Source: Gracilaria domingensis
Lineage: Eukaryota; Rhodophyta; Florideophyceae; Gracilariales; Gracilariaceae
DNA length: 64,000 nucleotides
Assembly (NCBI GenBank): GCA_022539475.1
Contig: VCMS01000020.1
Coordinates: 186,001 to 250,000, forward strand
Direction: 5' to 3'
The translations under genes were made by a program, and so were the position numbers. The first letter of the stretch is position 1. Every line of letters starts with the position of its first letter. Under the pieces are notes generated by a model. It had not been told where the DNA came from. It saw only the letters and a program-made list of their open reading frames with translations, and did not search any database. Positions 33,965 through 43,159 of this stretch are shown one piece after another.

Positions 33965-34972
33965 ATGCCCATCATCATGAGCTCCGTAGATATGGAACCG
34001 ATCCTAGCGACAGAACTACGTCGATCAACTTCGGCCGTAGTCGTCGGGAAAGGACGCATAGGCACATTGCTTCGAGATTTCGGTCATTCAGGAGACATTC
34101 ATGTGTCCACCGCAGGTTACATAAGCATGAAGCATCTACCTCTAGGTTCGATCTTTCTATGTGTCAGAACATCTGCCCTACAAACTGTCATTGAGTGTAC
34201 TCCTCCAAAGCGGCGAGAAGATCTTGTGTTCATTCAGAATGGCAACATTCTCCCGCTTCTTTGTAGACATGGTGTACAGGAATGCACAAGGTCCGTTCTT
34301 TACGTTGCCGTGCCCATAAAAGGCGCCACGCCAGAGGACAGCATAACCCTCTACAGCCCTCTGGGTCTCACAGTTGCGACAGGAAAGTGGGTTGACGCAC
34401 TCGCGGAACGGTTCTGGTCAGCAAATCTCTCTTGTCATATTGTATCGGGTGGAGAATTTACGAGGGCGTACTATGAAAAACTTGTATGGATTTCGGCGTT
34501 CAACCTTGTCGGAGCCTGTCATGGCTACACATCAATGCATGACGTAGCTACCGTGCATAAAGCAGTAGTGTGTACCATGATGAAGGAGCTCCTCTCCATT
34601 GTGACCGAGAAGACAAACATTGAATTCAATACGGAGGAGGTGGTTCAACGGCTTTTGGCCTACGGCAAATTGCTTGTCAAATTCAATACGTCCATCTCCG
34701 AGATGAGTTTAAGGAACGCCTTCTTCTCCCAATATTCTCGAGAGGCGAGAGCTGCAGGAAAGGTTGACCCCGCACCATATCACACAACTTATATCAACGT
34801 CTTCCTTCACGACATTCTGCAACCCCTTTATTACAATACACATGAGCCAATAAAAACAAAAAAACACCTTTACCTTCACGCGTATGCGCTTTTAGAACTT
34901 AGGTGCCGTACGCCCCGTATAAACCCAAATCCGCAGCCGGCACAAGACAAAACACAAACATACTTTATATGA
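33965..34972 (+). CDS. Ketopantoate-reductase-like NAD(P)-binding oxidoreductase
   Basis: 335 codons, intact. The N-terminus has a dinucleotide-binding loop (VVVGKGRIGTLL, about 25-36), then FIQNGN (89-94), which matches the QNG segment of ketopantoate reductases. A C-terminal helical half begins EKLVWISAFN, with Lys172 and Asn180 at positions where that family keeps catalytic Lys and Asn. Bacterial KPR enzymes reduce ketopantoate to pantoate, but many eukaryotic homologues have unassigned substrates, so I name only the fold. It is the sole plus-strand gene in the left half of the nested transposon and has no transposition role I can suggest; it is probably a captured host gene. ATG 33977 is an alternative start. 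Confidence 0.72.
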   Translation: MPIIMSSVDMEPILATELRRSTSAVVVGKGRIGTLLRDFGHSGDIHVSTAGYISMKHLPLGSIFLCVRTSALQTVIECTPPKRREDLVFIQNGNILPLLCRHGVQECTRSVLYVAVPIKGATPEDSITLYSPLGLTVATGKWVDALAERFWSANLSCHIVSGGEFTRAYYEKLVWISAFNLVGACHGYTSMHDVATVHKAVVCTMMKELLSIVTEKTNIEFNTEEVVQRLLAYGKLLVKFNTSISEMSLRNAFFSQYSREARAAGKVDPAPYHTTYINVFLHDILQPLYYNTHEPIKTKKHLYLHAYALLELRCRTPRINPNPQPAQDKTQTYFI

Positions 34973-35094
34973 AAGTTAGTTCAGAAGAAAAGCCAAGCAA
35001 CGACAAGACAGTAGGTACTCTAACCTTCCAAAACCCTTGGGCGTCCTACAGGTTCGAATTCTTCTTCCTCATCTTCCTCTCCCTCCTCAACTTC

Positions 35095-38000
35095 TTACTC
35101 AACTTCCTCTTCCTCTTCCTCCTCCGCCTCCATCTCGGCGTCCTCTACCTCCACTTCCTCGTCGTTATCATTCCCACCACTCTTGTTTCCAGCCGTAATA
35201 CCACTCTTGTCCCTGTCCTCCTCTACGAACTCTTCTCCTTCCCCAAACTCATTCTCCTCCTCAAATTCAGGATTGAATCCCTTCACACGATGAACTGCAT
35301 CGGGTAGCTTGTATCCCTCTGGCACCATGTACTTGTGATACCTCACCATTACGTCTATATCTCGAATGGCATCCTTCGAAGCGGCTCCCGCATGTACCAC
35401 ATCTCCCCGCCCAATGAAGATCGAGAATGGGGGTACCATCACCTTTTTCATCGTATGTCGTGACTGCGAGGTTCGCTTAGTTGCGTCCAGAGCTGCAATT
35501 CTGTGACTCCCTTCGCATATCCAAAGTGGAAATGGGTTCTCCCCAGACACCATGAGAAAGTAGCCGGGGTTCTCAGTCTCCAACGTTTCCAACCTGACTA
35601 ATCCCTTGAAGTCCGTGTGCAGTGTCTGGCGCGGACACCCCTTCGTTGCGGCGAGTAGTCGACCTCCAGTCCTGGGCGCATACATGCTCTTCGAGGTTGG
35701 CATCCTGTTGTTCCAGAGTTGCAATGCAGCAACGACTTGTCCCATTCTAGCATCCAGGAGAGCCCTCTTCCGTACCGCCCACCTCAGCCCCCGGTCCATC
35801 TCAACCCTGTCGACAAGCCCCAGTCTGGTAATCATATATCGAGTTTGAGCAATCAGTCTATGTTTCTCATCCTCCGTCAATGAACCAGTGTTGATGATAG
35901 GCATCCAATACTTTCTGTTCCCTTCAATTCGGAAGTCTCCTTGAGCGAGAACGTCGTCTTCGAAATGCTTCAGCAACCTTCCACAAACATCACCAGAATC
36001 CTTTCTCGTCCAAAGCCCCTCCATATCCGGGATGGTCGCATCTGTGGCAAATCCGTCCAGTATACAAAACCCTTTCTCCCGCACTTCATTGCGTTTCTGC
36101 GTGAGAAACTCCAGCGCATACTCATCACGCTCCACTGCGGCCAACCATAATGCATTCTCATCACTTGTACCAGCGGGTCGATTGGTCGGCAACGGGAAAC
36201 CAAGCACAGGTCCTTTTGTAGTTCCCAGCTCCTGGTGTCTCGCCCTGGAGGCATGCCAATACACAGCGTAATGGACACTTCGTAAATCACCCTCACTCAA
36301 AAGCTCAGACCGATGTCCTCCAGCCATGTGATTCGCTCTCAGCCATGGCTCCCTATTGGCAATGTGATTCTGTCCCTCCCTTCGCCTTGGACAGACAACC
36401 GTCAAGTTACACCATGCCGGGTACTCCCCTCCATCATGCGGCTTTCCCTTCTCCAGTAAGCTTTCCTCTTCTGGAAGCTCTTCTGGATTCTCATCATCGA
36501 AACCCAGGCGGCTTTCCGCTTCACTTTCCTCCATTTCTTCATCATCGAGAAACGCGTCCTCGTCCTCCTCCAACACCATCAGCACAACCCCCTTCTTGCT
36601 CATAGTCTTTTCGTTCATTTCCCTCATAAGGTCATCGACGTCCATCCTCTGAAACAAGTCCACCAACTTGGATGGAAGAAATAATTTGCGCTTCTTACGG
36701 GGGGGTTGGGATGCCTGTATCTCTCCGTCAGACTCCATCTCCTTCTCTATTTCTTGTAAAGGATCAACTGAACCTCCTTTAGCTTTCACCCGCTTCTGTA
36801 ACCCACCCTTTCCTGCGGCGGAGTTGGTGCTTGACTTAGCTGCCACTCTCTGACTCCTTCGCACACCCGGGGGTCCAGCACCTCCCTCTAAATCAACCAC
36901 GGAACCATCATCATCATCAGTTTGCTCTTTGTTCTTCGTGGTTTTCGAAGATGGCGGCTGAGCACTTCCAGAACCAGGCTTCTTTTTGGATGCTGTAGGA
37001 GTTTGAATGCCGAAGAAAGAACGAAGCCTATTTCTTACCATATTGGCGCTTCGCTGGATCGATTCTTCGCGAACAGCTCGACGGGGAAGGACCCTCATAT
37101 TGACAGCCTGCCCGAAAACAAACTCCGAAACCGGAATCAGAGGACCAGTATCTCCAGAAATTCTGAACGCTTCCTTGAAGAAGTCCTCAAGGATCAGCTT
37201 CTTTTCAGCACCGACCGTACGGGCAGCCCGATACATTGCAAGTTCCCTATCAAAAAAGAACGTGCGCACATCTTCGAATCTGCCCCAAGCATAGGTCTTG
37301 GGATCCTTCACTACAAGACGGCGTATGCATTCCATAGCGAACCAAAACTCGTCAGCATCCAGTTTGTATAACTCTGTGTATGAGAAGTGAGTGAGTACTC
37401 TCTTTGAATTATGCTCGCACATGTGCTCAAACTTCTCTACCATACCAGGAGTACTCGCGAGCTTTAAAGCAATGTCTGCATACCGCACGTACTGCTTCCT
37501 CTCAGCCCCCGATATCAGATTACTGCTTTGCAGACATTGTGCAACCTGTTCAGATTCGAGTTCTGACGCACATATTGAATGTTCACATTCAAGAATCTTA
37601 ATGAGACTCACAGTAGAGTGAACTTTGTCTGCAAACCTCATCTTCAACAAAGCCTCACTCTCCTCATTGAGGACTGCGCCAAGCCTCAACACCTCGCTCG
37701 CCGTGACATGCTGCCCATCCGTTCTTCTCCAAAGCATGACTCTCACACTCTTGGTTATAGTCTTCCATCGAGGGTCCTTGTCATGCTCTAGAATATGCAG
37801 CAATGCCATCAAACGGTGGTGTCCATCCACTAAAACGCAGTCCACAAGCACTCTGTCCTCATCATTCAACGCATTCTTCATGTCAATCTCACGAGCAACT
37901 GTCACACTCATCAGCCCAAGCGCACCAAGCAGTCCACGCTTCCTAAAGTTCTCAATCAAGTCTCCCTTGTGAATTTCACTCATACCGCGGAGGGTCTGCT

Positions 38001-38649
38001 CCGGTTTCTTTATGCGGGTGATATCGATTGTTACTGCCCGCTGAGTGTAGTCGGTGAGGTCAATGGAGCTAACATTGAAGTCCAAGATATTCTTCTTACG
38101 ATTCGTTTCCGTCCTCTTCGGTCTCTTCACCTCCACAACGTCTTCATCCGAGCTGCTGATGACATGAATGTTCTCCTTCACATTGCCCAATTCAGCAGTC
38201 GAATCATGCTGAGGCTCAGGCTCCGCTGGACCTGCAACAGATGCGGGCTGTGCCTCCGCTGTTGCTGGTTGGGGGTCCTCACGCTGAGGGGCACTGCGAG
38301 GTCTGAGCATTTCCCTATCCCATGCGTACGTCCCGGCTCTGAGTATATCATCCAACGTCGCAGGGGGTCCCTCGACCCCTCCAAACGTATAGGGATAGGG
38401 TAGAGTTCCATCACCTGTGATTTCAGTGAGATAAATCACGACACAACCGGCTTCCAGCTCAGAACCGTGAAGGGATGTCTTCAAACTGCCATTATCGTTA
38501 AACATAGTCGCATGGCCAACAACCTCTTTGGCCCCATTTTCTAGAACGACGAGAAGATCCACCTCCACACCAGGAATTATCTGTTCGCTAGACTGGGATG
38601 CCGTTCCCGTGGTGGTCGTACGGCGAGAACTGCGGCGCGCGTTGACCAT
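35095..38649 (-). CDS. ParB-like domain fused to a 2-oxoglutarate/Fe(II) dioxygenase-like domain
   Basis: 1184 codons, uninterrupted. Residues about 205-290 contain a ParB/sulfiredoxin-type segment with LVDGHHRLMAL (273-283). A helical region follows to about 560, then basic and acidic linkers (SKKKPGSG, RKKRKLF, EEDEDAFLDDEE). The C-terminal part (about 840-1130) has QTLHTDF (His1011, Asp1013), GDVVHAGA (His1086) and MVRYHKY (Arg1103). This HxD...H...R spacing fits the metal and 2-oxoglutarate ligands of double-stranded beta-helix dioxygenases. The protein ends in a long Glu/Asp tail. The set suggests a nuclear nucleic-acid or protein hydroxylase with a ParB-like nucleotide-binding module. 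TET/JBP-type enzymes ride on related transposons in fungi, but membership in that family is not shown here. Confidence 0.7.
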   Translation of the reverse strand: MVNARRSSRRTTTTGTASQSSEQIIPGVEVDLLVVLENGAKEVVGHATMFNDNGSLKTSLHGSELEAGCVVIYLTEITGDGTLPYPYTFGGVEGPPATLDDILRAGTYAWDREMLRPRSAPQREDPQPATAEAQPASVAGPAEPEPQHDSTAELGNVKENIHVISSSDEDVVEVKRPKRTETNRKKNILDFNVSSIDLTDYTQRAVTIDITRIKKPEQTLRGMSEIHKGDLIENFRKRGLLGALGLMSVTVAREIDMKNALNDEDRVLVDCVLVDGHHRLMALLHILEHDKDPRWKTITKSVRVMLWRRTDGQHVTASEVLRLGAVLNEESEALLKMRFADKVHSTVSLIKILECEHSICASELESEQVAQCLQSSNLISGAERKQYVRYADIALKLASTPGMVEKFEHMCEHNSKRVLTHFSYTELYKLDADEFWFAMECIRRLVVKDPKTYAWGRFEDVRTFFFDRELAMYRAARTVGAEKKLILEDFFKEAFRISGDTGPLIPVSEFVFGQAVNMRVLPRRAVREESIQRSANMVRNRLRSFFGIQTPTASKKKPGSGSAQPPSSKTTKNKEQTDDDDGSVVDLEGGAGPPGVRRSQRVAAKSSTNSAAGKGGLQKRVKAKGGSVDPLQEIEKEMESDGEIQASQPPRKKRKLFLPSKLVDLFQRMDVDDLMREMNEKTMSKKGVVLMVLEEDEDAFLDDEEMEESEAESRLGFDDENPEELPEEESLLEKGKPHDGGEYPAWCNLTVVCPRRREGQNHIANREPWLRANHMAGGHRSELLSEGDLRSVHYAVYWHASRARHQELGTTKGPVLGFPLPTNRPAGTSDENALWLAAVERDEYALEFLTQKRNEVREKGFCILDGFATDATIPDMEGLWTRKDSGDVCGRLLKHFEDDVLAQGDFRIEGNRKYWMPIINTGSLTEDEKHRLIAQTRYMITRLGLVDRVEMDRGLRWAVRKRALLDARMGQVVAALQLWNNRMPTSKSMYAPRTGGRLLAATKGCPRQTLHTDFKGLVRLETLETENPGYFLMVSGENPFPLWICEGSHRIAALDATKRTSQSRHTMKKVMVPPFSIFIGRGDVVHAGAASKDAIRDIDVMVRYHKYMVPEGYKLPDAVHRVKGFNPEFEEENEFGEGEEFVEEDRDKSGITAGNKSGGNDNDEEVEVEDAEMEAEEEEEEEVE

Positions 38650-38967
38650 GGTATGTTACAGATGCTGAGTAACGACGCTGAGGTGTGTGTTTCAATTGCT
38701 TCTGCGCACGACTTACAATGGACACCCCCGCTTTTGGCAGCTCCTTCCAATGCACTGTGCGAGAAAAGAATTCACCTGATAGTAACACCTCAGTTACGCT
38801 AAAGGTCAGCGTTATAACGAGAATACCCGTGACACGTAAAGGATCCGCTCGCGAGAACTTAGTTTGAATACAACCGTTAACGCGAGTTCTTGTTCAAGTA
38901 CTTGAACATGGCTTCATTTGTATTACATACGTCCGTTCATGTCCAGTCGCGTGAAAGGCCCTTTTAG

Positions 38968-39330
38968 CTACCCCTCGTACGGGGAACGGAACATGAAATC
39001 AGATCGTTGATTTTTCCCACCCGCGGTCCGAAAGTGCCCTGGCCGCCAGGGCGGGCGCGCAGGCGAGTTGGGCACCCCGCAAACCGCACCCGTTTAGATT
39101 TTAAATTTTAATTCTTCAAAAAATCAACGAATTTGCCCACCCGCGGTCCGAAAGTGCCCTGCCCGCCAGGGCGAGCGCCCAGGTGAGCTGAGCACCCCGC
39201 AAACCGCACCCGTTTAGGGGGGTGCCCCACTCGCCTGGGCGCCCGCCCTGGCGGCCAGGGCACTTTCGGACCGCGGGTAGGAAAATCAACGATCTTATTT
39301 CATGTTCCGTTCCCCGTACGAGGGGTGTAG
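38968..39330. repeat. Foldback element with about 115-bp arms
   Basis: The left arm begins CTACCCCTCGTACGGGG (38968) and the right arm ends with its complement at 39330. Both arms continue through AACATGAAAT, ATCGTTGATTTT and then a CCCGCGGTCCGAAAGTGCCC module. A third copy of the module in direct orientation (39136-39218) sits in the centre. It is strongly structured and noncoding. Confidence 0.75.
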
Positions 39331-39410
39331 ACGCCGCCCCGGACGCAATGGGACACGTTGCAGACCCGTTGCCACCACGCATACCTTGCGTTCAAAAAAT
39401 CGTTCATTCC

Positions 39411-39557
39411 GCCCACCCGCGGTCCGAAAGTGCCCTGGCCGCCAGAGCGAGCGCCCAGGCGAGTTGGGCACCCCCCTAAACGGGTGCGGTTTGCGGGGTG
39501 CCCAGCTCGCCTGGGCCCCCGCCCTGGCGGCCAGGGCGCTTTCGGACCGCGGGTGGG
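39411..39557. repeat. Second GC-rich inverted repeat
   Basis: The direct module (39411-39480) abuts an inverted module (39477-39557) through ACGGGTGCGG, and both are flanked by facing CGTTCATT / AATGAACG. It uses the same module as 39016-39281, indicating local duplication or repeated insertion of one family. Confidence 0.7.
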
Positions 39558-39821
39558 CGCAATGAACGGTTGAGTACAAGTTGTACTCAAAGCATTACAG
39601 GTTCCAAGACAGAGCAGCTCAGAATGCTTCTATTTAAACCTGGCAGTTAATTTTGTTGAGATTAGCGGTTGTTCCGCACATATTGCGTCTTCATCGTTCG
39701 CGTTCGTATAAGCGGGTGTTTTCATACCTATTGAGGCTCACGTAATACCGTTCGTGCTCTACGTCTGCTCCTCTCTCCGCAGAAAGCGAGTTTAAAGCCT
39801 CAGCCTAAAGGTGACTACATC

Positions 39822-40073
39822 ATGATGGGCATTACGGACACAGACACCATGCTTCGTTTCTGTCGAACTTCTGACCTCTTTTTCGCGTTAAGAGACGAAT
39901 ACGCCAATGAGGGAGACGCCAGTTCGAAGCCTAGAGACGCTCGTTACCCCGCTATTGTGCAGTATGCCGCCGAGGTATGGTCCAATTCGTCATCCGTAGC
40001 CCATCGCAAGGGCACGCACCCAAGTACTCTGTCTATGTTTGTAACGGGTGAAACCACCTCAAATATCGCATGA
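39822..40073 (+). CDS. Small hypothetical ORF
   Basis: 83 codons, beginning MMGITDTDTML, with a TATTTAAA box about 190 bases upstream. Its 3' end overlaps the end of the convergent transposase gene by about 40 bases. It has no recognisable domain and may be chance. Confidence 0.25.
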   Translation: MMGITDTDTMLRFCRTSDLFFALRDEYANEGDASSKPRDARYPAIVQYAAEVWSNSSSVAHRKGTHPSTLSMFVTGETTSNIA

Positions 40074-42954
40074 AAGCAAATTCGTTGGATATGTGCGGGT
40101 GCGTCTTTGAAGATGTTCTAACAAGTGCTAGCGTGTGAGCAAACCATACTGACTCAGTACCGGATGCGTTTTCATCGTTCCCTTTTACCATAATGGGTGA
40201 GAATTTGGGAGTTCGCGAGGGCCCGAATGCTGGGCACGCAAAAACCCGCTGCTCCATTCTGAAATTCTGCTCTGTCAAGGTGATGTTGTTTGTTACTTCT
40301 TCGTAGTCTTGGAGAGTTGGAGGTATGGCTCCAAGTATAAAAGCGGACTTCACAAAGGAGAGGGTGATATCTTCCATGACATATTCTCCATGTTTTTCTG
40401 AGAGCACTTCTTTTGTAAGATTCACGAACGGTGTGATTCTTGTCTCTCCGATTTGAGATAGTACGGTTACTGTTTCTGAGCAGAACCGTTTTGCAATGAC
40501 GTTGGATAGAACGAAGTCGAACGTGTCTGACGCTGATGATAATATAGATTCGCATTCAATGATATTCTCGAGCTCGATATTGATCCCATCTCTGGACATT
40601 CTGGGCAATGTCTTTGGTGGCGTGATTCGAGATGAAATGTTCTGGCGTGCGTGGAATCTTTCTCTCCACTGCTTCTGTCGTTCTCGATGTTCAATGGATT
40701 GAATTGTCTCTGCCACCCCTGAGGCGGTTCGACGGGAAGTCTTCCGATAGTTTCTTTTGAAAAGCAAATGAGCGTGTTCATATACTGCAGCATCATAGTA
40801 CTTGATACTACCTAGACGACGTATGTCATCCACAATATGGTCTAATAGATGAAATTTGAGTGTTCCAAGCCCAGATGGATGGAACGCTCCCAGAAATTTT
40901 GAGGCATGCTGCTTGAAAGACGTGATGTCCTTTTGTAATGTATCAAGAGCGAGAAAAGTCCATTCTTGTGGCCTATTGTAACGAAAGATAGTAGCCACGA
41001 GATCTGAATACTTGGTGAACACGGTTGTAATCGGTGCTTCCTCAGCTTCCCCGCAACATGTGTCAAAAAAGGCCCCAATAAAAGGGAAGACCATAGCTTT
41101 GTAGTCCTTCGCTTCAAGCATACCTCTTAGACCATCTTTTGTGAATATACCGTTTAGAGACTTTCCCTTCTCTTCTGTTGAAAAATCGATAGTAAGCCCC
41201 GGTGCAGGGGCGTCTCTCTGGATAGCTGCAAGTATAGAGTTGGAATGGTTGAGGACAAGGGTGCGAATGCTCTTAAAAGTTCGAGGGGAACCTGATACAG
41301 CCGTGGTAAACAGCGACTCTGACTGTAGTCGCTCCATGGCCGCTATTTTCAAAAGCCTGGAAACGCCGAGATGAAGGTTGTGCAGGGGTTCGAAAGAGAA
41401 CAGACTGTACGGTGTAAGGCTTGGTATCCAATTCAGAGTGGGATACACTTCTAGAAAGAAATTAACATGCGAAAGCGACTGTGACTGCAATAGAACTTGG
41501 GCCTGGAGCTTTCTTTCTCTCGATTGCCGAGGACGGCGGTTCTGGGCATCCTGTTCGGACTTGGTAAGAAGAGATGAATATGCTGCTCGAACATCCTTGG
41601 TGTGGGTCAAGCTGCGGTCTGCTGCCCCACTGGGGATTGGATTTTGAAGTTTTTCTCTTGGTATCAAGCAACGATGGCATAGACGTTTAGTGAGGGTGCC
41701 ATGTGAGACAGAGAGTATATCCTTGGCCTCTGGGATATCAGCGCAATAACTTGCAAGAATAGGATGGCAGACACGTCTTGTTTCATCGGCCGATGTGAAC
41801 GGTATTCCAGACTTCCAGAGCTGGAGTAGAGGCTTCAGAATAAGCTGCAGAGACTGGTGTAGAACTTGCATTCTTGCTTCTCGAAGGGAAGCCGAACGCA
41901 CAGAAGGCATGCCATCAAACGACGATTCGCTTCGTACCTCCTCTAGTTCTGTTGGTATGTAGGCAACAATAGTCAAGTCCTCGGAGATGCACTTCTGACG
42001 GAGTGTATCTGAGAGGTTGAGTAGGGTTAAGTGAAGGGGATAGGAGGTAACGGAAGATTGCTTTAGAGAGGTAGAAGATTTATCAGTGTAAAGCTGTAGT
42101 AGACCAACAAATGACTCAATTCCGCTATCTTCGATTCTATACCACACGTGCTCAACATCGGAGGAGGCCATGACATGAGAGCTAAGATGGCGGTATACGT
42201 CTCTTGCGAGGCGGGCGGTCATGGGGTGTGAAAGGGTGCCATGCTGGAAGCGCCCGACCTGCGGTGGCTGGAAGAAAGTGTTCTCAGAGTTAGACAGTCT
42301 GAGTTGTTGCAACAAGACGTTCAATGGGTCCTTGGAGTAGAGTTTGGCTCGGAACTTACCGTCAGAGGTGGTAACGAAGCGCTCCTCAAACCCGTCTGCA
42401 GTGGCGTATCGTTGAAATATGGAGTGCTTCAGCTCCGTACAACGCTTGGAGGAAGTGATTGTTTCATTGAACCTCTCTTGGGGAAACGTACGAAGAAGGG
42501 ATATGAGCTCGTCCGCAGCCCTATGGCCTAGGTTCGACGCAACGAAGGCAAGACAGACCACGAGATAGTCCATGTGTAGCTCTTGCAACGAGCTTTCGGT
42601 TGGAGGCGGAGAGGGGGAAGATGCCAAACGTGGTTCTGATAGTGAGCCAGGAGGGTGGGAATCCGTGTGGGGAACGGGTATGTTGGGAGCGGTTTCGGGA
42701 TGAGCTTCGATAGCGGTGGACGGGATGAAAAGAGGCGCATCGTCGGTACGAGAGTCTGAAGGAGACGGTGATGATGGAGGCAGGGGGGTATGGGTGGCTT
42801 TCTGACGCTTGGAGCGTCGTACTTCTGGTTGGGGTGAGGGGGCTTGCCTTCTCTGTGAAAGTCGTCGTTGGGGGCAGTTGGCGATGTGCTGACGCAGAGA
42901 CAGAATGCCCATTGCCCTGTAAGGGCACCCTGGGGCGCGGCATCGGTAAGTCAT
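40033..42954 (-). CDS. Plavaka/TNP2-like (EnSpm/CACTA-group) transposase
   Basis: The frame is open from 43158 (1041 codons). I prefer the ATG at 42954, which starts directly ahead of a C2HC finger (YRCRAPGC...RQHIANC), as Plavaka-type proteins begin with such a finger. Further family-like blocks are LCHRCLIPREKL (about 41670), LHNLHLGVSRLL (about 41360) and, near 40730-40860, KFHLLDHIVDDIRRLG followed by EHAHLLFKRNY, resembling the conserved C-terminal K-x-H...E-x-x-H...K segment. It would bind the AACTAGC end motifs and cut and rejoin the element. No stops or shifts are seen. Assignment is from motif memory; KDZ-type transposases are the main alternative. Confidence 0.65.
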   Translation of the reverse strand: MTYRCRAPGCPYRAMGILSLRQHIANCPQRRLSQRRQAPSPQPEVRRSKRQKATHTPLPPSSPSPSDSRTDDAPLFIPSTAIEAHPETAPNIPVPHTDSHPPGSLSEPRLASSPSPPPTESSLQELHMDYLVVCLAFVASNLGHRAADELISLLRTFPQERFNETITSSKRCTELKHSIFQRYATADGFEERFVTTSDGKFRAKLYSKDPLNVLLQQLRLSNSENTFFQPPQVGRFQHGTLSHPMTARLARDVYRHLSSHVMASSDVEHVWYRIEDSGIESFVGLLQLYTDKSSTSLKQSSVTSYPLHLTLLNLSDTLRQKCISEDLTIVAYIPTELEEVRSESSFDGMPSVRSASLREARMQVLHQSLQLILKPLLQLWKSGIPFTSADETRRVCHPILASYCADIPEAKDILSVSHGTLTKRLCHRCLIPREKLQNPIPSGAADRSLTHTKDVRAAYSSLLTKSEQDAQNRRPRQSRERKLQAQVLLQSQSLSHVNFFLEVYPTLNWIPSLTPYSLFSFEPLHNLHLGVSRLLKIAAMERLQSESLFTTAVSGSPRTFKSIRTLVLNHSNSILAAIQRDAPAPGLTIDFSTEEKGKSLNGIFTKDGLRGMLEAKDYKAMVFPFIGAFFDTCCGEAEEAPITTVFTKYSDLVATIFRYNRPQEWTFLALDTLQKDITSFKQHASKFLGAFHPSGLGTLKFHLLDHIVDDIRRLGSIKYYDAAVYEHAHLLFKRNYRKTSRRTASGVAETIQSIEHRERQKQWRERFHARQNISSRITPPKTLPRMSRDGINIELENIIECESILSSASDTFDFVLSNVIAKRFCSETVTVLSQIGETRITPFVNLTKEVLSEKHGEYVMEDITLSFVKSAFILGAIPPTLQDYEEVTNNITLTEQNFRMEQRVFACPAFGPSRTPKFSPIMVKGNDENASGTESVWFAHTLALVRTSSKTHPHISNEFAFMRYLRWFHPLQT

Positions 42955-43159
42955 GGCCTGGCTCGCTTGGAAGAAAAGAGGAAAAGGAAGGGAGCAGCTC
43001 GTCAAGGAGAAAGGAGAAGTTTGTTGCAGAGTTGGTGAAAGAGAAAGTGAAGGGTGAGAAACGGAGAGCCGGTTGGGGGGAATTATTGCGTGCGCCAGTG
43101 CGGGGTGCATGGAGCATGCGGTGGAAAGGTAACCACGATGCTGTGCGTTCAAACTCAAA

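Larger units (their letters stand above)
38650..39821. other. Upstream region of the dioxygenase gene, built of GC-rich inverted modules
   Basis: The noncoding region ahead of the minus-strand 1184-codon gene. It holds five copies of a GC-rich module of about 70-80 bp in both orientations (listed separately) and a TATTTAAA box at about 39630 on the plus strand. It is probably a promoter region with foldback insertions. Confidence 0.45.

Noticed and set aside
34903-35307. Plus-strand Leu/Phe-rich frame that looks like a membrane protein
   Set aside because: It is the complement of the Glu/Asp-rich tail of the 1184-codon gene (GAG/GAA read as CTC/TTC).
39116-39590. Multiple overlapping Arg/Gly/Pro-rich frames
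   Set aside because: They fall wholly within the GC-rich inverted modules, which lack stops because of base composition.
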